From: Spirosoma profusum
GTDB lineage: Bacteria; Bacteroidota; Bacteroidia; Cytophagales; Spirosomataceae
Length of the DNA: 64,000 nt
Assembly: GCF_014699005.1 (NCBI RefSeq)
Contig: NZ_JACWZY010000001.1
Span: 248,001-312,000 of the forward strand
Direction of reading: 5' to 3'
Shown piece after piece: positions 54,326-63,091 of this stretch (positions are counted from its first letter, which is position 1; each line of letters starts with the position of its first letter). The translations under genes and the position numbers were made by a program. The notes under the pieces were generated by a model. That model did no database searches. It had not been told where the DNA came from and worked only from the letters and a program-made list of their open reading frames with translations.

Positions 54326-55420
54326 TTAATAATCATACACGTGCTCAATTTTGACCTGCTGCTCCTGGACGTAGCGGATGGTTTTATCCAGTCGGCCAAC
54401 GGTAGTTACCAGGGCCACGCGCTTTAAGCCGGGTTTAGTGAGGATTGGTTGCGTGAAAACGACCTGAAAATCGGGCAAATTTGGTTGCCAGGATTCTGGC
54501 CCAAGTGTAGTAAGTAGCAGAGCCGAATTGTTACCAGCGATCTCTCGGAACGTAACGCCTTGCTGTACCAGCGCCGATGCAGCCGGATTGAACGCTTCGT
54601 AACGGGGGAGCAGCAGCAGCGCTGAACCGTCGGGGTATGTTTTTAGCGATTTAGACTTAGCGGGTAACGTAGCAGGAACTTTATCGACAATAACCGCGGT
54701 GGTGAGCAAAGCTTCGTCGTAAGCCGCTTTGGTGCCCAGTTTAATCAGGTATCCGTAACCTGCTTTTACCAGTAACTCCGTCAGTAACATGTATTTCCGT
54801 TCGCATTTTCGGAAAAAGTGCGGTCCCCAGAAAGATGTTTCACGAAACAGTCGGGGAATGCGGGAAGTGAAATCAAATTCATACCAGGGCAGCTCCCGAA
54901 TAAAATCGACGTAGTCCTGTGTGAACTGCGCGTTGAATTTGTCTTCGTCAGTTACTACGTCGCCGTTTGGCGGATCTGTCAATCGACCGACTACGGTTTC
55001 GTAGAGGGCTTTCAGGGCATATTCGACGGTTGTGCTCACGCCAATCACCCAAATCATTATGTGGTAGCCCGTATTGAACGGAAACGCTTCTTTAATCTGG
55101 TCGTACATGATGCCGTAACTCTGCCAGATCTGCCGAACATGACTCATGTATGGGAACGTAGTGGTCGTGTGAATCTGGGCGTAGTCGGCAATTTCGGCGG
55201 GACTATGCACCAGAAACCATTCAGGATACGTCAGAAACGTCTGATCGGCGGGGCGAATGTGTTCCTTTGGCGTAACTGGATGTGGATTGCTCACGAGCCA
55301 GTCTTTGGGCACAACGCACCCTTTTCCGGCCGGGATGGTCAGGTTATTACGTTTGCCGCGAAAAAACAGGAAAACGGCCAGCACGACCATAATCACGGCC
55401 AGAATCGGAAGTCGGAGCAT
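54326..55420 (-). CDS. Membrane-anchored protein of unknown function (364 residues)
   Basis: An N-terminal membrane helix (ILAVIMVVLAVFLFF) is followed by a short basic stretch and a soluble domain with TFLTYPEWFLVHSPAEIADY and an aromatic segment with IMIWVIGVSTTVEYALKAL that may be a second membrane contact. I do not recognise a named family, but the regular composition and position argue for a real conserved gene. It is the last gene of a tight minus cluster: DUF805-FAD oxidase, methyltransferase, lipoprotein, then this (13-bp gap to the lipoprotein). Confidence 0.75.
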   Translation of the reverse strand: MLRLPILAVIMVVLAVFLFFRGKRNNLTIPAGKGCVVPKDWLVSNPHPVTPKEHIRPADQTFLTYPEWFLVHSPAEIADYAQIHTTTTFPYMSHVRQIWQSYGIMYDQIKEAFPFNTGYHIMIWVIGVSTTVEYALKALYETVVGRLTDPPNGDVVTDEDKFNAQFTQDYVDFIRELPWYEFDFTSRIPRLFRETSFWGPHFFRKCERKYMLLTELLVKAGYGYLIKLGTKAAYDEALLTTAVIVDKVPATLPAKSKSLKTYPDGSALLLLPRYEAFNPAASALVQQGVTFREIAGNNSALLLTTLGPESWQPNLPDFQVVFTQPILTKPGLKRVALVTTVGRLDKTIRYVQEQQVKIEHVYDY

Positions 55421-55433
55421 GCGTTACGAATGG

Positions 55434-56063
55434 TTAATAATTCCACTTTAAGTTGGCGATTCGGAACATAATCTGGCGCGTACCCTGCCCGGCAAATTCA
55501 ACATCAACAACCATACTTCGGGACGATTTTAGTTGCTTGATAAGCGCCTTTTCCGAATCGAAAAAAATGACGTTAGCGCTACCATTCTCAGCCGCCGAAA
55601 ATGAATAATTGACAGGCGGACGACCATCGAAACGGATGCGGGCATTTCCACCCTGAAAGCTGCGGTTAAACTGCCCTTTCGACACCTGAATATACACGTG
55701 CGTATCGCTTTCCCGTTTGCGCAGGGTCAACGTAGCAACCGAACCACCCGAGTAAGGAAACTCAAATTCAAGCAGTTTCGGCGACGTTATCGACGCTTTA
55801 TAAACGGTACGTTTTTCTTTATCAACCCGGTTACTATACTGCCACGTATCACTTCCTGCTACGTTATTTTTGACATAAATCTGCGTTTCCGATACGTTAC
55901 TGACGGGCTGGCTGGTGTTCGTATCCGACGTAACAGCAACTGGGTTTGTGATGGTTGATGTTGTCGGTTTCTTTTTATCAGCACAACCCAAAAAGGCAAG
56001 TACGTTTAACAGAAAAACCAAGTTCCTAAAACCCAACGTAGCATTGTTCGACTGACCATTCAT
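55434..56063 (-). CDS. Lipoprotein of unknown function
   Basis: A 209-residue lipoprotein with lipobox LAFLGC followed by a Thr/Ser-rich linker and a beta-rich domain (FEFPYSGGSVATLTLRKR, THVYIQVSKGQF, SMVVDVEFAGQGTRQIMFR). The ATG at 56063 overlaps the methyltransferase stop by one base (TGATG), which supports this start over GTG 56066 and shows translational coupling. No family is recognised; a role beside the membrane-anchored protein that follows is inferred. Confidence 0.8.
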   Translation of the reverse strand: MNGQSNNATLGFRNLVFLLNVLAFLGCADKKKPTTSTITNPVAVTSDTNTSQPVSNVSETQIYVKNNVAGSDTWQYSNRVDKEKRTVYKASITSPKLLEFEFPYSGGSVATLTLRKRESDTHVYIQVSKGQFNRSFQGGNARIRFDGRPPVNYSFSAAENGSANVIFFDSEKALIKQLKSSRSMVVDVEFAGQGTRQIMFRIANLKWNY

Positions 56064-56917
56064 CACTTTTTGGTGAACAGGGCCATCGTATTATCCGATG
56101 GATCGTTGGCCTGGAGCAGTCGTTTCCCGGCGTCGGTAAACCCTGCTTTTTCAATGATTTTACTCCACTCCTCAATCGGCTTGAAGTCTTTATAATCTTT
56201 CTGATCAGTTTCCCAGGTAATATTCAGCCCCAGATTAAAGACCGTATGAACCAGCGATATGAACGTAGCCATGTCAGGGGTTTTAACGTCGTGGTCGCGT
56301 AAGATAAACCAGCCGCCAGGACGTAGAATCCGGTGAATGGACGCCAGAAAATCCGGAAGTTTTTCGGGACGAGTATGGTGTAAACCAATAAGACATGTAA
56401 CCAAATCGACACTAGCGTCAGGAATTTCACTAGGTCTAATCGGATCAAAATCATGCGATTCAATGAACGTACCGAATTTGGTCAACTGACCGCGCTCCAT
56501 AATATCGGCCGGGCCGTAGGTGGGTGCTACGTCGTTGATAAGGTAAATAGGTCCGCTGACGGGTAGGTGATTCCGTAAATCGCTGATATATCGACCTGTA
56601 GAGCCAATTTCGACGTAGCCATTTACCTGCGCTCCGGTGGGCAATAGTTCCAGCATTTGCCGAGACATTTCCTTCTTCTGAACCTTAAGCGCAGGCAATG
56701 CATAGGTCAATTCTGACAAAAATGGCTTGATGCTGGAGAGCCTATCCTGGATTTTTTTATAGATGCGTTCGTCTGTGGTTTCGGTTTTGGTTACTTCGCC
56801 AATCAGATGATGAAACTTGTCTTCGGGGTATAAGTGAAACACAACCTGGAGGAAGCGGTAGAATGCATCGCGAGGCTTTGTGTTATCGAAAACGGCGTGA
56901 AATTCTGAAGTTGCCAT
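56063..56917 (-). CDS. Class I SAM-dependent methyltransferase
   Basis: A 284-residue protein. The C-terminal about 180 residues are a Rossmann methyltransferase: motif I GYVEIGSTGRYISDL (a variant glycine loop), IYLINDVAP, DASVDLVTCLIGLHHT and HRILRPGGWFILRDHD. An N-terminal helical region of about 90 residues may bind substrate. The start MATSEFHAVFDN at 56917 is chosen because upstream codons read into the palindrome. It follows the FAD-oxidase gene by about 50 bp and overlaps the lipoprotein gene. Confidence 0.9.
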   Translation of the reverse strand: MATSEFHAVFDNTKPRDAFYRFLQVVFHLYPEDKFHHLIGEVTKTETTDERIYKKIQDRLSSIKPFLSELTYALPALKVQKKEMSRQMLELLPTGAQVNGYVEIGSTGRYISDLRNHLPVSGPIYLINDVAPTYGPADIMERGQLTKFGTFIESHDFDPIRPSEIPDASVDLVTCLIGLHHTRPEKLPDFLASIHRILRPGGWFILRDHDVKTPDMATFISLVHTVFNLGLNITWETDQKDYKDFKPIEEWSKIIEKAGFTDAGKRLLQANDPSDNTMALFTKK

Positions 56918-56942
56918 GAGGTTGTAAAGGGTTTTAGGGTTG

Positions 56943-56976
56943 TTGTAGAGACAAGGCATGCCTTGTCTCTACAACT
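56943..56976. repeat. Family-D perfect palindrome (GTAGAGACAAGGCAT core)
   Basis: A 34-bp exact palindrome with no loop, reading the same on both strands, of a type I recall from other bacterial genomes. Its edge supplies the TAG stop codon (56969-56971) of the FAD-oxidase fusion gene, so it was probably present or inserted right at the gene end. Confidence 0.85.
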
Positions 56977-58705
56977 GATAATACGTATCCCAAAATACAT
57001 TTCGGAACCGGAAATCCGGGTCTAGTTTTTTCTTGATTGCAAACAGTTTTTTCGCGTTCGGATAAGCCTGATGGAACTGTTCCGACGTAGCATGTGGCTG
57101 ATAAGGAAGGTAATACGCTCCCCCCACCGACACAGCCGTATCAATCAGTTCGCGGGTCCATATAGCAACTTCGTTTTTGGCGACGTTGTTTGTCCGCTGC
57201 TTGTAATACACCACAAACGCAAAGACCTCCTCGCGGGCCCAGGCCAGATACGAACCCGCGTCGGGAAGGGCGTGACGTACCGATACGTTGATGACATTGA
57301 CCCGATATCGATTGAAAATCTCGCTCATTTTTTGGGCAAATTCCTCGAAATGACGTACCGGAACAAAGTACTCCTGCAATACGTACGTGCGGGATGATCG
57401 CGAACGGGGTTCGAGTTCGGCTACGTCGTAACCAGCTTCATAATTGCGCCAGTGAACGGGTTTGGACATGTATAGAAGCGGATCGACAATGTGCTCGCGA
57501 CGCCATCGACCAGACATGGTTTCGGTAAACGCCCACATAAAATACCGCTCCAGCGGATACGATTCCCGCAAAGGCATCAACCGGGTTTTTACAGTCGGTT
57601 TCTTCGTCGTTTTTACCCACGTAACAGCCCGCATGTTGGTGAAAGCGGGCGGATACATGTCGCCGTTGTGAAAAACGGCTTCGTTATTATCCCGGACAGA
57701 ATCGAAGAAATATTGACGATAATCCGAATAAGTTAACTTTTGAAATTGCCGCTCAACGGCAATGTTATCTTCCAGATCCAGTTCGGCAGAAACGATAACG
57801 CCAAGCCCATTATACCCACCAATAGCCCCAAAAAAAATGTCTGGATTCTCCGTTCGACTCGCTTTCACCAGCGACCCATCGGCCAGCACCAACTCTATGG
57901 AACGTACTGAAAGAATCAGCGGTCCGTGACCCATGTATCGCCCGTGAACATTCACACTCAGTGACCCGCCCACGGTGAAGTTCGCGTAGGTCTGCATGAT
58001 TTTGATACTCAGGTCATGTTGATCGACGTAGCGTTGGATGTCGCACCAGCGAATGCCCGTTTGCACCTGGATCGTTTTGGCTTCTTTCGAGAACTGAAGC
58101 ACCTGATTCAGTCCACGCATATCGATATGCAAACTGTTCGGGCTGGCCGTTTGTCCGCCCATGCTGAACCGACCGCCACCGACTGAAATTGGTCCCGTAG
58201 TTGTTCGAATACGTTCCTGCAATTCCGCCACCGAAGTCGGACGAAATACATCGGTTACAACGACCGGATTCAGGTGTGTTACGTCGTTGATGATACGTTC
58301 CGACGTAGTACCGCCCGGAACCGGCTGCCCGTTGTCGTTCTTCAGATAATCGGCGGCTTCGTTGGGAACGGTGCCGAAGACGTTTTTTTCTTTATCGCCC
58401 CGCCGTAATCCAAGTCGATAAATTAACCAGATGGCTCCCACTATTGGAATCAAAACAACTGACAACCAGTAACCTGAGCGGTTAGTGTCGTGTAGTCGTT
58501 TAGTGGCCGTTGCTACCAGAGAACCAAGCAGAAGTGGATAGAGAACATACGTAGCACCTTCACCGAACCCATCATATAAAAGCGTGTGAATCACATAAAA
58601 CGTACTCCAGATAAATACCGAAACGAGCCAGTACGTCGACCGGTTGATACGTCCACGGAGGGTAAACAGAAGATAAGAAAGGGGTAATTTATCTTTCAGA
58701 CGCAT
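56969..58705 (-). CDS. DUF805 membrane domain fused to an FAD-linked oxidase
   Basis: A 578-residue protein in one frame. Residues about 5-115 are a DUF805 membrane domain (SYLLFTLRGRINRSTYWL, four helices, ATKRLHDTNRSGYWL). From about 150 on it is an FAD-binding type 4 oxidase of the lactone/alditol oxidase kind (ISVGGGRFSMGGQ, FTVGGSLSVNVHGRYMG, FFGAIGGYNGLGVI) with a C-terminal substrate domain ending PDFRFRNVFWDTYYQL. The start at 58705 puts MRLKDKLPLSY in front of the DUF805 motif. The usual flavin-linking His is not visible in the GGGRFSMGG loop, so FAD may be held non-covalently. It leads a four-gene cluster of unknown pathway. Confidence 0.88.
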   Translation of the reverse strand: MRLKDKLPLSYLLFTLRGRINRSTYWLVSVFIWSTFYVIHTLLYDGFGEGATYVLYPLLLGSLVATATKRLHDTNRSGYWLSVVLIPIVGAIWLIYRLGLRRGDKEKNVFGTVPNEAADYLKNDNGQPVPGGTTSERIINDVTHLNPVVVTDVFRPTSVAELQERIRTTTGPISVGGGRFSMGGQTASPNSLHIDMRGLNQVLQFSKEAKTIQVQTGIRWCDIQRYVDQHDLSIKIMQTYANFTVGGSLSVNVHGRYMGHGPLILSVRSIELVLADGSLVKASRTENPDIFFGAIGGYNGLGVIVSAELDLEDNIAVERQFQKLTYSDYRQYFFDSVRDNNEAVFHNGDMYPPAFTNMRAVTWVKTTKKPTVKTRLMPLRESYPLERYFMWAFTETMSGRWRREHIVDPLLYMSKPVHWRNYEAGYDVAELEPRSRSSRTYVLQEYFVPVRHFEEFAQKMSEIFNRYRVNVINVSVRHALPDAGSYLAWAREEVFAFVVYYKQRTNNVAKNEVAIWTRELIDTAVSVGGAYYLPYQPHATSEQFHQAYPNAKKLFAIKKKLDPDFRFRNVFWDTYYQL

Positions 58706-58889
58706 AGGTCTGGCAAATATAGCCGGAAACCAATCAGTTGTCTGATTCACAAGGGAACACCTTACTGAAAGGCAATGCTGAAGTTGGTTAATCCTATTGG
58801 TATATGGAAAAACAATGTTGCCAACATCAACTGACTAAAATGCTGGTTTGTTGTGGGAAGACGCTGGGAATTGGGGAACGTAGTAACAT

Positions 58890-59246
58890 TCAGCGCGGTT
58901 GACTGCGGTCCAGGACGCGCTTTAAACCACCGCCGATGAAACTTCCTACAAAGGATAGTATCATAGAGCCGTACAGGCTAAAAACTTCTACTTCACTGTC
59001 CGAATTATTGGTCGGGTGATCCAGAAAAAAGGTGTAAACAATCCAGATTGTAGCAGCCTGCACAATGGCTAGAAACCAGCCTCTACGCGGCTCCAGAACC
59101 CCAACTGCCGTGGCCAGCAACGTAGCAACCAGAAAAGGCAGGTGAGCGGCTATGGCAATCTTGATACAATAAAGAAGTAGCGCACAGCCAATTAGCGTTA
59201 TTACTACGTTCAGGACAAGTCGACGGTCGAAAAAAGAAGCATTCAT
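58890..59246 (-). CDS. Small membrane protein
   Basis: A 118-residue protein with about four hydrophobic segments (VVITLIGCALLLYC, LPFLVATLLATAVGV, an Ile/Trp-rich third, and SMILSFVGSFIGGGL) and a basic C-terminus. No family is recognised. It lies downstream of the DUF4097 gene on the same strand, separated by a 21-bp-arm hairpin. Confidence 0.65.
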   Translation of the reverse strand: MNASFFDRRLVLNVVITLIGCALLLYCIKIAIAAHLPFLVATLLATAVGVLEPRRGWFLAIVQAATIWIVYTFFLDHPTNNSDSEVEVFSLYGSMILSFVGSFIGGGLKRVLDRSQPR

Positions 59247-59259
59247 GGACTATAAAAAA

Positions 59260-59310
59260 AGAGTGAATAGTGGAAAATGCACAGCCTCAGCATTTTCCAC
59301 TATTCACTCT
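59260..59310. terminator. Perfect 21-bp-arm hairpin (family B) after the DUF4097 gene
   Basis: Arms 59260-59280 and 59290-59310 are exact complements with a 9-nt loop; the outer part is the GAGTGAA unit seen in family B. On the minus strand it follows the DUF4097 stop (59325) and is followed by a T-rich run (complement of AAAAAAA at 59254-59260), as expected for a rho-independent terminator. Confidence 0.85.
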
Positions 59311-59324
59311 ACATTTTTTAGCCC

Positions 59325-60380
59325 TTACTGGTTCACGTAAACGCTGCCGCTGCTAGCCGATAACGTAACAGGAATGCCACCACCATTGAGTGTGCCTTTG
59401 ATACGGTTTTTATCGGTGTCTCCACTAAAGTTGTTCAGTGGAATTTTGATGTGGTTTCCGCTCAGATTCAGCGTCAGCCCTTTATCGAGCGGCATTTTTA
59501 CGTGGATACTACCCGCGCTGGTGCTCAGCCGAACGTATTGCCCGAGTTTCGACAATGATACGTCGACGCCACCGGCGCTGGTGCTGGCATCGATGCTGCC
59601 TGCTACGTCGGCCAGCCGAATCGAACCGCCCGATGTACCCGCTTTTACGTCGCCTTCGATGCCTTCGCCGTGTACACTACCGCCACTGGTCTGCGCATCG
59701 ACGTTACCTTTCAAATCGTTCAGGCGAATGCTGCCTCCCGACGTATGCAGGCGCATAGCTCCCGATGACGATTTGGCTTCAATCGAGCCGCCCGATGTCT
59801 GGAGATCAAGCTGCCCCGATGGACCGGCCATACAACGGTCGAGGTGGATGCTACCGCCGGAGGTTTGTCCGTTTACGTCACCTTTGATATCGTTCATGTG
59901 CAGACTGCCACCGCTGGTGCGGAATTTCTGATTGCCTGTCAGCGATGCCAGATGGATGCTTCCACCCGATGTACGCAGGTCGGTTGTTACGTTGCGGGGG
60001 GTGTAGAATTTAAAACCAATGCTTAGTGATTTTTTCCAGTTGTCGTTGTTACTCCGACGTTTGGCGATGGCTACAATGGTGCTGCCTTCCTGGGTGATGG
60101 TGATGTCGTAATCCTTGAGCCGCTCTTCGATTTCTTCTTTGTCGAGTTTGTTGTTCCAGTTGTTGGCTCGCACATACATTTCGACTTTCGCGTTCATGTC
60201 GGTGCCGCCTTCGATGGTCAGGCTACCACCCGACGTTTCGGCCCGTACTGAGTTGATGTTGCCCGAGAATGTCTTGGTTTGGTACGGCGTATCACGGTCG
60301 TCGTTACCGTTGTTGGCTAGAGCAGTTAACGAGAGGGAGGCTACGCCAAGCAAAGTCAGAAAGAATTGGTTCCGTTTCAT
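59325..60380 (-). CDS. DUF4097-family beta-strand repeat protein
   Basis: A 351-residue exported protein (signal cut near TALAN). The body is made of about 15-20-residue beta units, each with TSGGSI or a variant; I count eight TSGGS, then two TSAG and a final SASSGS. This is the DUF4097 (putative adhesin) family, which forms a right-handed beta solenoid. It is likely secreted or surface-attached. A possible operator (60561-60604) lies about 200 bp upstream. The function of the family is unknown. Confidence 0.9.
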   Translation of the reverse strand: MKRNQFFLTLLGVASLSLTALANNGNDDRDTPYQTKTFSGNINSVRAETSGGSLTIEGGTDMNAKVEMYVRANNWNNKLDKEEIEERLKDYDITITQEGSTIVAIAKRRSNNDNWKKSLSIGFKFYTPRNVTTDLRTSGGSIHLASLTGNQKFRTSGGSLHMNDIKGDVNGQTSGGSIHLDRCMAGPSGQLDLQTSGGSIEAKSSSGAMRLHTSGGSIRLNDLKGNVDAQTSGGSVHGEGIEGDVKAGTSGGSIRLADVAGSIDASTSAGGVDVSLSKLGQYVRLSTSAGSIHVKMPLDKGLTLNLSGNHIKIPLNNFSGDTDKNRIKGTLNGGGIPVTLSASSGSVYVNQ

Positions 60381-60560
60381 ACAATGTTGTTTGATATATG
60401 GCTGAAAGATGCAATTCGCTTTTCGAAGGTTGCACGACTCTAAAGCGGTTTTCTTTCGACCGATGACTTTATGTGTTCATCAACCAATTGGCAAGTGATG
60501 TGCCACTTTAATTAAGTCGTTGATAAGCAAAAGTTTACAGTGCTTCGTGGGGATGTAGGT

Positions 60561-60604
60561 TGTCCGTCATCGGACACGTATTGTTCACTTGTGGACACGT
60601 ATTG
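60561..60604. promoter_or_regulatory. TGTCCG inverted repeat plus two GGACACGTATTG direct repeats
   Basis: TGTCCGTCATCGGACA (60561-60576) is a 6-4-6 inverted repeat. It overlaps the first of two direct copies of GGACACGTATTG (60572-60583 and 60593-60604), which are 21 bp apart, two turns of the helix. The block lies between the PA14-OmpA gene end and the DUF4097 gene, both minus, about 180-220 bp before the DUF4097 start. A two-dimer regulator site is the likely reading. Confidence 0.5.
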
Positions 60605-60615
60605 ACGCGCTACGT

Positions 60616-61689
60616 TCATCGAATGGTAATCTCGACGCGCCGATTTTTACTACGTTCACCCTCGGTTGAATTGCCAGTAATTGGTTGCTTTCCGCCGAAC
60701 CCTTCAGTTGTGATACGTTGCTCATTGACGCCCCTCCGAGTCAGGTAATTGGCCACTACGCGCGCCCGATTTTCCGACAGTGCTACGTTGAGCCGGGGAT
60801 CACCGACGTTATCAGTATGGCCTGCTACGTGAATATGCCATTCCGGATTCGCGTTCATTGCCTGAACCACCTGGTTTAACTCATCAGCCGATTCGGGTAG
60901 TAATACGTAGCTACTCTGCTCAAACTGGACATTACGTAATATGACTGTCTGACCGGGTTTTAAGGCTAACGTAGCATCGACGGCTGGTTTGGGAGCGGGC
61001 GTAGGCACCGCTGTCGACGTATCACGAGTATTTGTTTTCCTGATATGGGCAGGCCTGACAACTGGCTTTTTCAGGTTAGTAATCAGTCGTTTCTGAGGAA
61101 TCGTCTTTGGTGGTACAGACACTATGAACGTCGTTTTAGGGGTTGCAGGCTTTGGCGATGGGGGCGGAGTGGGTGTTTTCTGGATAAAATACTTTGCGGA
61201 AATGAGCTCTCCTGGCGTAGTAAACTTATCGAATAAAAGGCGTTTCGTATCAGGGCGTTGCCAGTAGAGTTGAATTTTCCCGCCCAGCATGTCGTTGAAA
61301 TAATCCACACGTAAATCATAGGTACGTCCGCCTTCCAGCAGAATGCTACCCGTGTAATTTCCGGAGTCGTTCAACTGCCAGGATTCAACTACTTTTTGGT
61401 TCCCTATCCAAACCCGAATGCCATCATCGACACGGGTATAAAACTGATAACGACCTGTTACAGGTGCCAGCAGTTTGCCCGTCCACCGAACGGAATAATA
61501 CGAGCGAGGAATTCCTCGACCGGGACTTTTAAACTCCCAGTCGAAGCTGATTTGCGGATCGATTCGCGAAAAGACCTTTCGTACAAAATTCATATCCGCG
61601 TAGTAATCACCTCTCAACCCCGGTTGCGCGAACGCGTGTCCAGGAGTCAGTCCAAATACCAGTATCCAGAATATAGCTAACCGTTTCAT
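60616..61689 (-). CDS. PA14 plus OmpA-like domain protein (copy 1)
   Basis: A 357-residue exported protein (signal cut near AFAQ). Residues about 22-150 are a PA14 domain (LRGDYYADMNF, YSVRWTGKLLAPVTGRYQFY, VDDGIRVWIG), then a Pro/Lys/Thr-rich linker (150-235), then a C-terminal OmpA domain (AGHTDNVGD, ALSENRARVVANYL, SKNRRVEITI) that binds peptidoglycan. PA14 commonly binds carbohydrate, so this may link the wall to a glycan. It is about 70-80% identical, by eye, to the next gene upstream; the two are a tandem duplication. Confidence 0.92.
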   Translation of the reverse strand: MKRLAIFWILVFGLTPGHAFAQPGLRGDYYADMNFVRKVFSRIDPQISFDWEFKSPGRGIPRSYYSVRWTGKLLAPVTGRYQFYTRVDDGIRVWIGNQKVVESWQLNDSGNYTGSILLEGGRTYDLRVDYFNDMLGGKIQLYWQRPDTKRLLFDKFTTPGELISAKYFIQKTPTPPPSPKPATPKTTFIVSVPPKTIPQKRLITNLKKPVVRPAHIRKTNTRDTSTAVPTPAPKPAVDATLALKPGQTVILRNVQFEQSSYVLLPESADELNQVVQAMNANPEWHIHVAGHTDNVGDPRLNVALSENRARVVANYLTRRGVNEQRITTEGFGGKQPITGNSTEGERSKNRRVEITIR

Positions 61690-61720
61690 CGGTAACTTTT
61701 TATAATAAAGTTGACACGTA

Positions 61721-61744
61721 GCAAAGGTCGAAGCAAAGGTCGAA
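61721..61744. repeat. Two tandem 12-bp repeats GCAAAGGTCGAA
   Basis: Two exact tandem copies (61721-61732, 61733-61744) about 32-55 bp upstream of the PA14-OmpA copy 1 start (61689, minus). The place suits a regulator site or simple slippage. Confidence 0.5.
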
Positions 61745-61901
61745 TGTTTAGTGATATTCAGGCTTTAAGAAACGTTTTCTGTGCGATTGCTTTTCGCTGG
61801 ATTGATCAAGGCTGCCTTGTGAGTTGTTACTACGTCGAATGATCCTACAAATTGATGTGACTCAAGAGTAGAAGATAATGATGTATAATTTAACGGCAGT
61901 G

Positions 61902-62975
61902 TTACTTAATCGTTATCTCAACCCGCCGATTTTTACTACGTTCCCCTTCCGTCGAATTGTCCGTAACGGGTTGCTTTCCCCCGAAACCCTCTGTTGTGAT
62001 ACGTTCCGCATTGATGCCATACCGGGTGAAATAATTGGCAACCACGCGCGCCCGATTTTCCGATAGTGCTACGTTCAGTCGAGGATCGCCGACGTTATCG
62101 GTATGGCCCGCTACATGAATATGCCACTGCGGATTGGCAGTCATGACCCGAACAACTTTGTTCAACTCATCGGCCGATTCGGGCAGCAGTACGTAGCTAC
62201 TCTGCTCAAACTGAACATTACGTAATACAACTATCTGGCCGGGTTGCAATGCTGAAGGTGCTTCGGTAGGTGGTTTGGGGGCGGGTTTTGGCGCAGATGG
62301 TAACGTATCAACAGGAATTAGCGTCCTGTTTGTCACAGGTGTAATCACTGGTTTTTTTAGATTGAGAGCCAGTCTTTTTGATGGAATTGTTTTCGGTGGT
62401 ATCGAAACTGTAGTAGTCGATTTGGGGGGTGCGGGTTTTGGCGGAAGGGGAGGAGCTGGCGTTTTTTGAGAGAAATACTTCGCTGTAATCAATTCGTCAG
62501 GATTACTGAATCGATCCCAAAAAGATCGTTTGGTATCTGGCCTTTGCCAGTACAGACGGATGTTGCCCCACTCGATATCGTTAAAATAATCTACTCGTAA
62601 ATCGTAATAACGGCCTTCTTCCAGCGTGATACTTCCCGTATAATTCTTGTTACTGTTTAGGCGCCATGATTCAATTACTAGTTTGTTACCAATCCAAACG
62701 CGGATACCATCATTGACATGGGCATAAAAACGATACTCACCGCTCACGGGTGCCAGTAGTTTACCTGTCCATCGAACGGAGTATTCTGAACGGGGAATCC
62801 TTGGATCAGGACTGGTATATGCCCAGTCGAAACTAATCTGCGGGTCGATTCTGGATAAAACTTTTTGCTCGAAATTCACCCCCGTATAGTAGTCCCCCCG
62901 CAATCCAGACTGCGCCAATGTCTGGCCCGTCAACAGCCAGAATAAGACAATTGATATGGTGGTCAATTGATACAT
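61902..62975 (-). CDS. PA14 plus OmpA-like domain protein (copy 2)
   Basis: A 357-residue paralog of the gene at 60.6 kb with the same length, signal peptide (cut near TLAQ), PA14 domain (LRGDYYTGVNFEQKVLSR), Pro-rich linker and OmpA domain (VQFEQSSYVLLPESADEL, AGHTDNVGDPRLN). The linker has diverged most. A 212-bp gap with no homology to the gap after copy 1 separates the two genes, so each may have its own promoter. Confidence 0.92.
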   Translation of the reverse strand: MYQLTTISIVLFWLLTGQTLAQSGLRGDYYTGVNFEQKVLSRIDPQISFDWAYTSPDPRIPRSEYSVRWTGKLLAPVSGEYRFYAHVNDGIRVWIGNKLVIESWRLNSNKNYTGSITLEEGRYYDLRVDYFNDIEWGNIRLYWQRPDTKRSFWDRFSNPDELITAKYFSQKTPAPPLPPKPAPPKSTTTVSIPPKTIPSKRLALNLKKPVITPVTNRTLIPVDTLPSAPKPAPKPPTEAPSALQPGQIVVLRNVQFEQSSYVLLPESADELNKVVRVMTANPQWHIHVAGHTDNVGDPRLNVALSENRARVVANYFTRYGINAERITTEGFGGKQPVTDNSTEGERSKNRRVEITIK

Positions 62976-63091
62976 TTTGAGCTATTTATGAGTACTAAGA
63001 ACGGAAAGTATTTGCTTGAAAAACAGCGTTTAAGATACTTTAACGTAACAGACAGTTGACATGAAAATTGCTTGTTACGTTGTCAGGCTTT

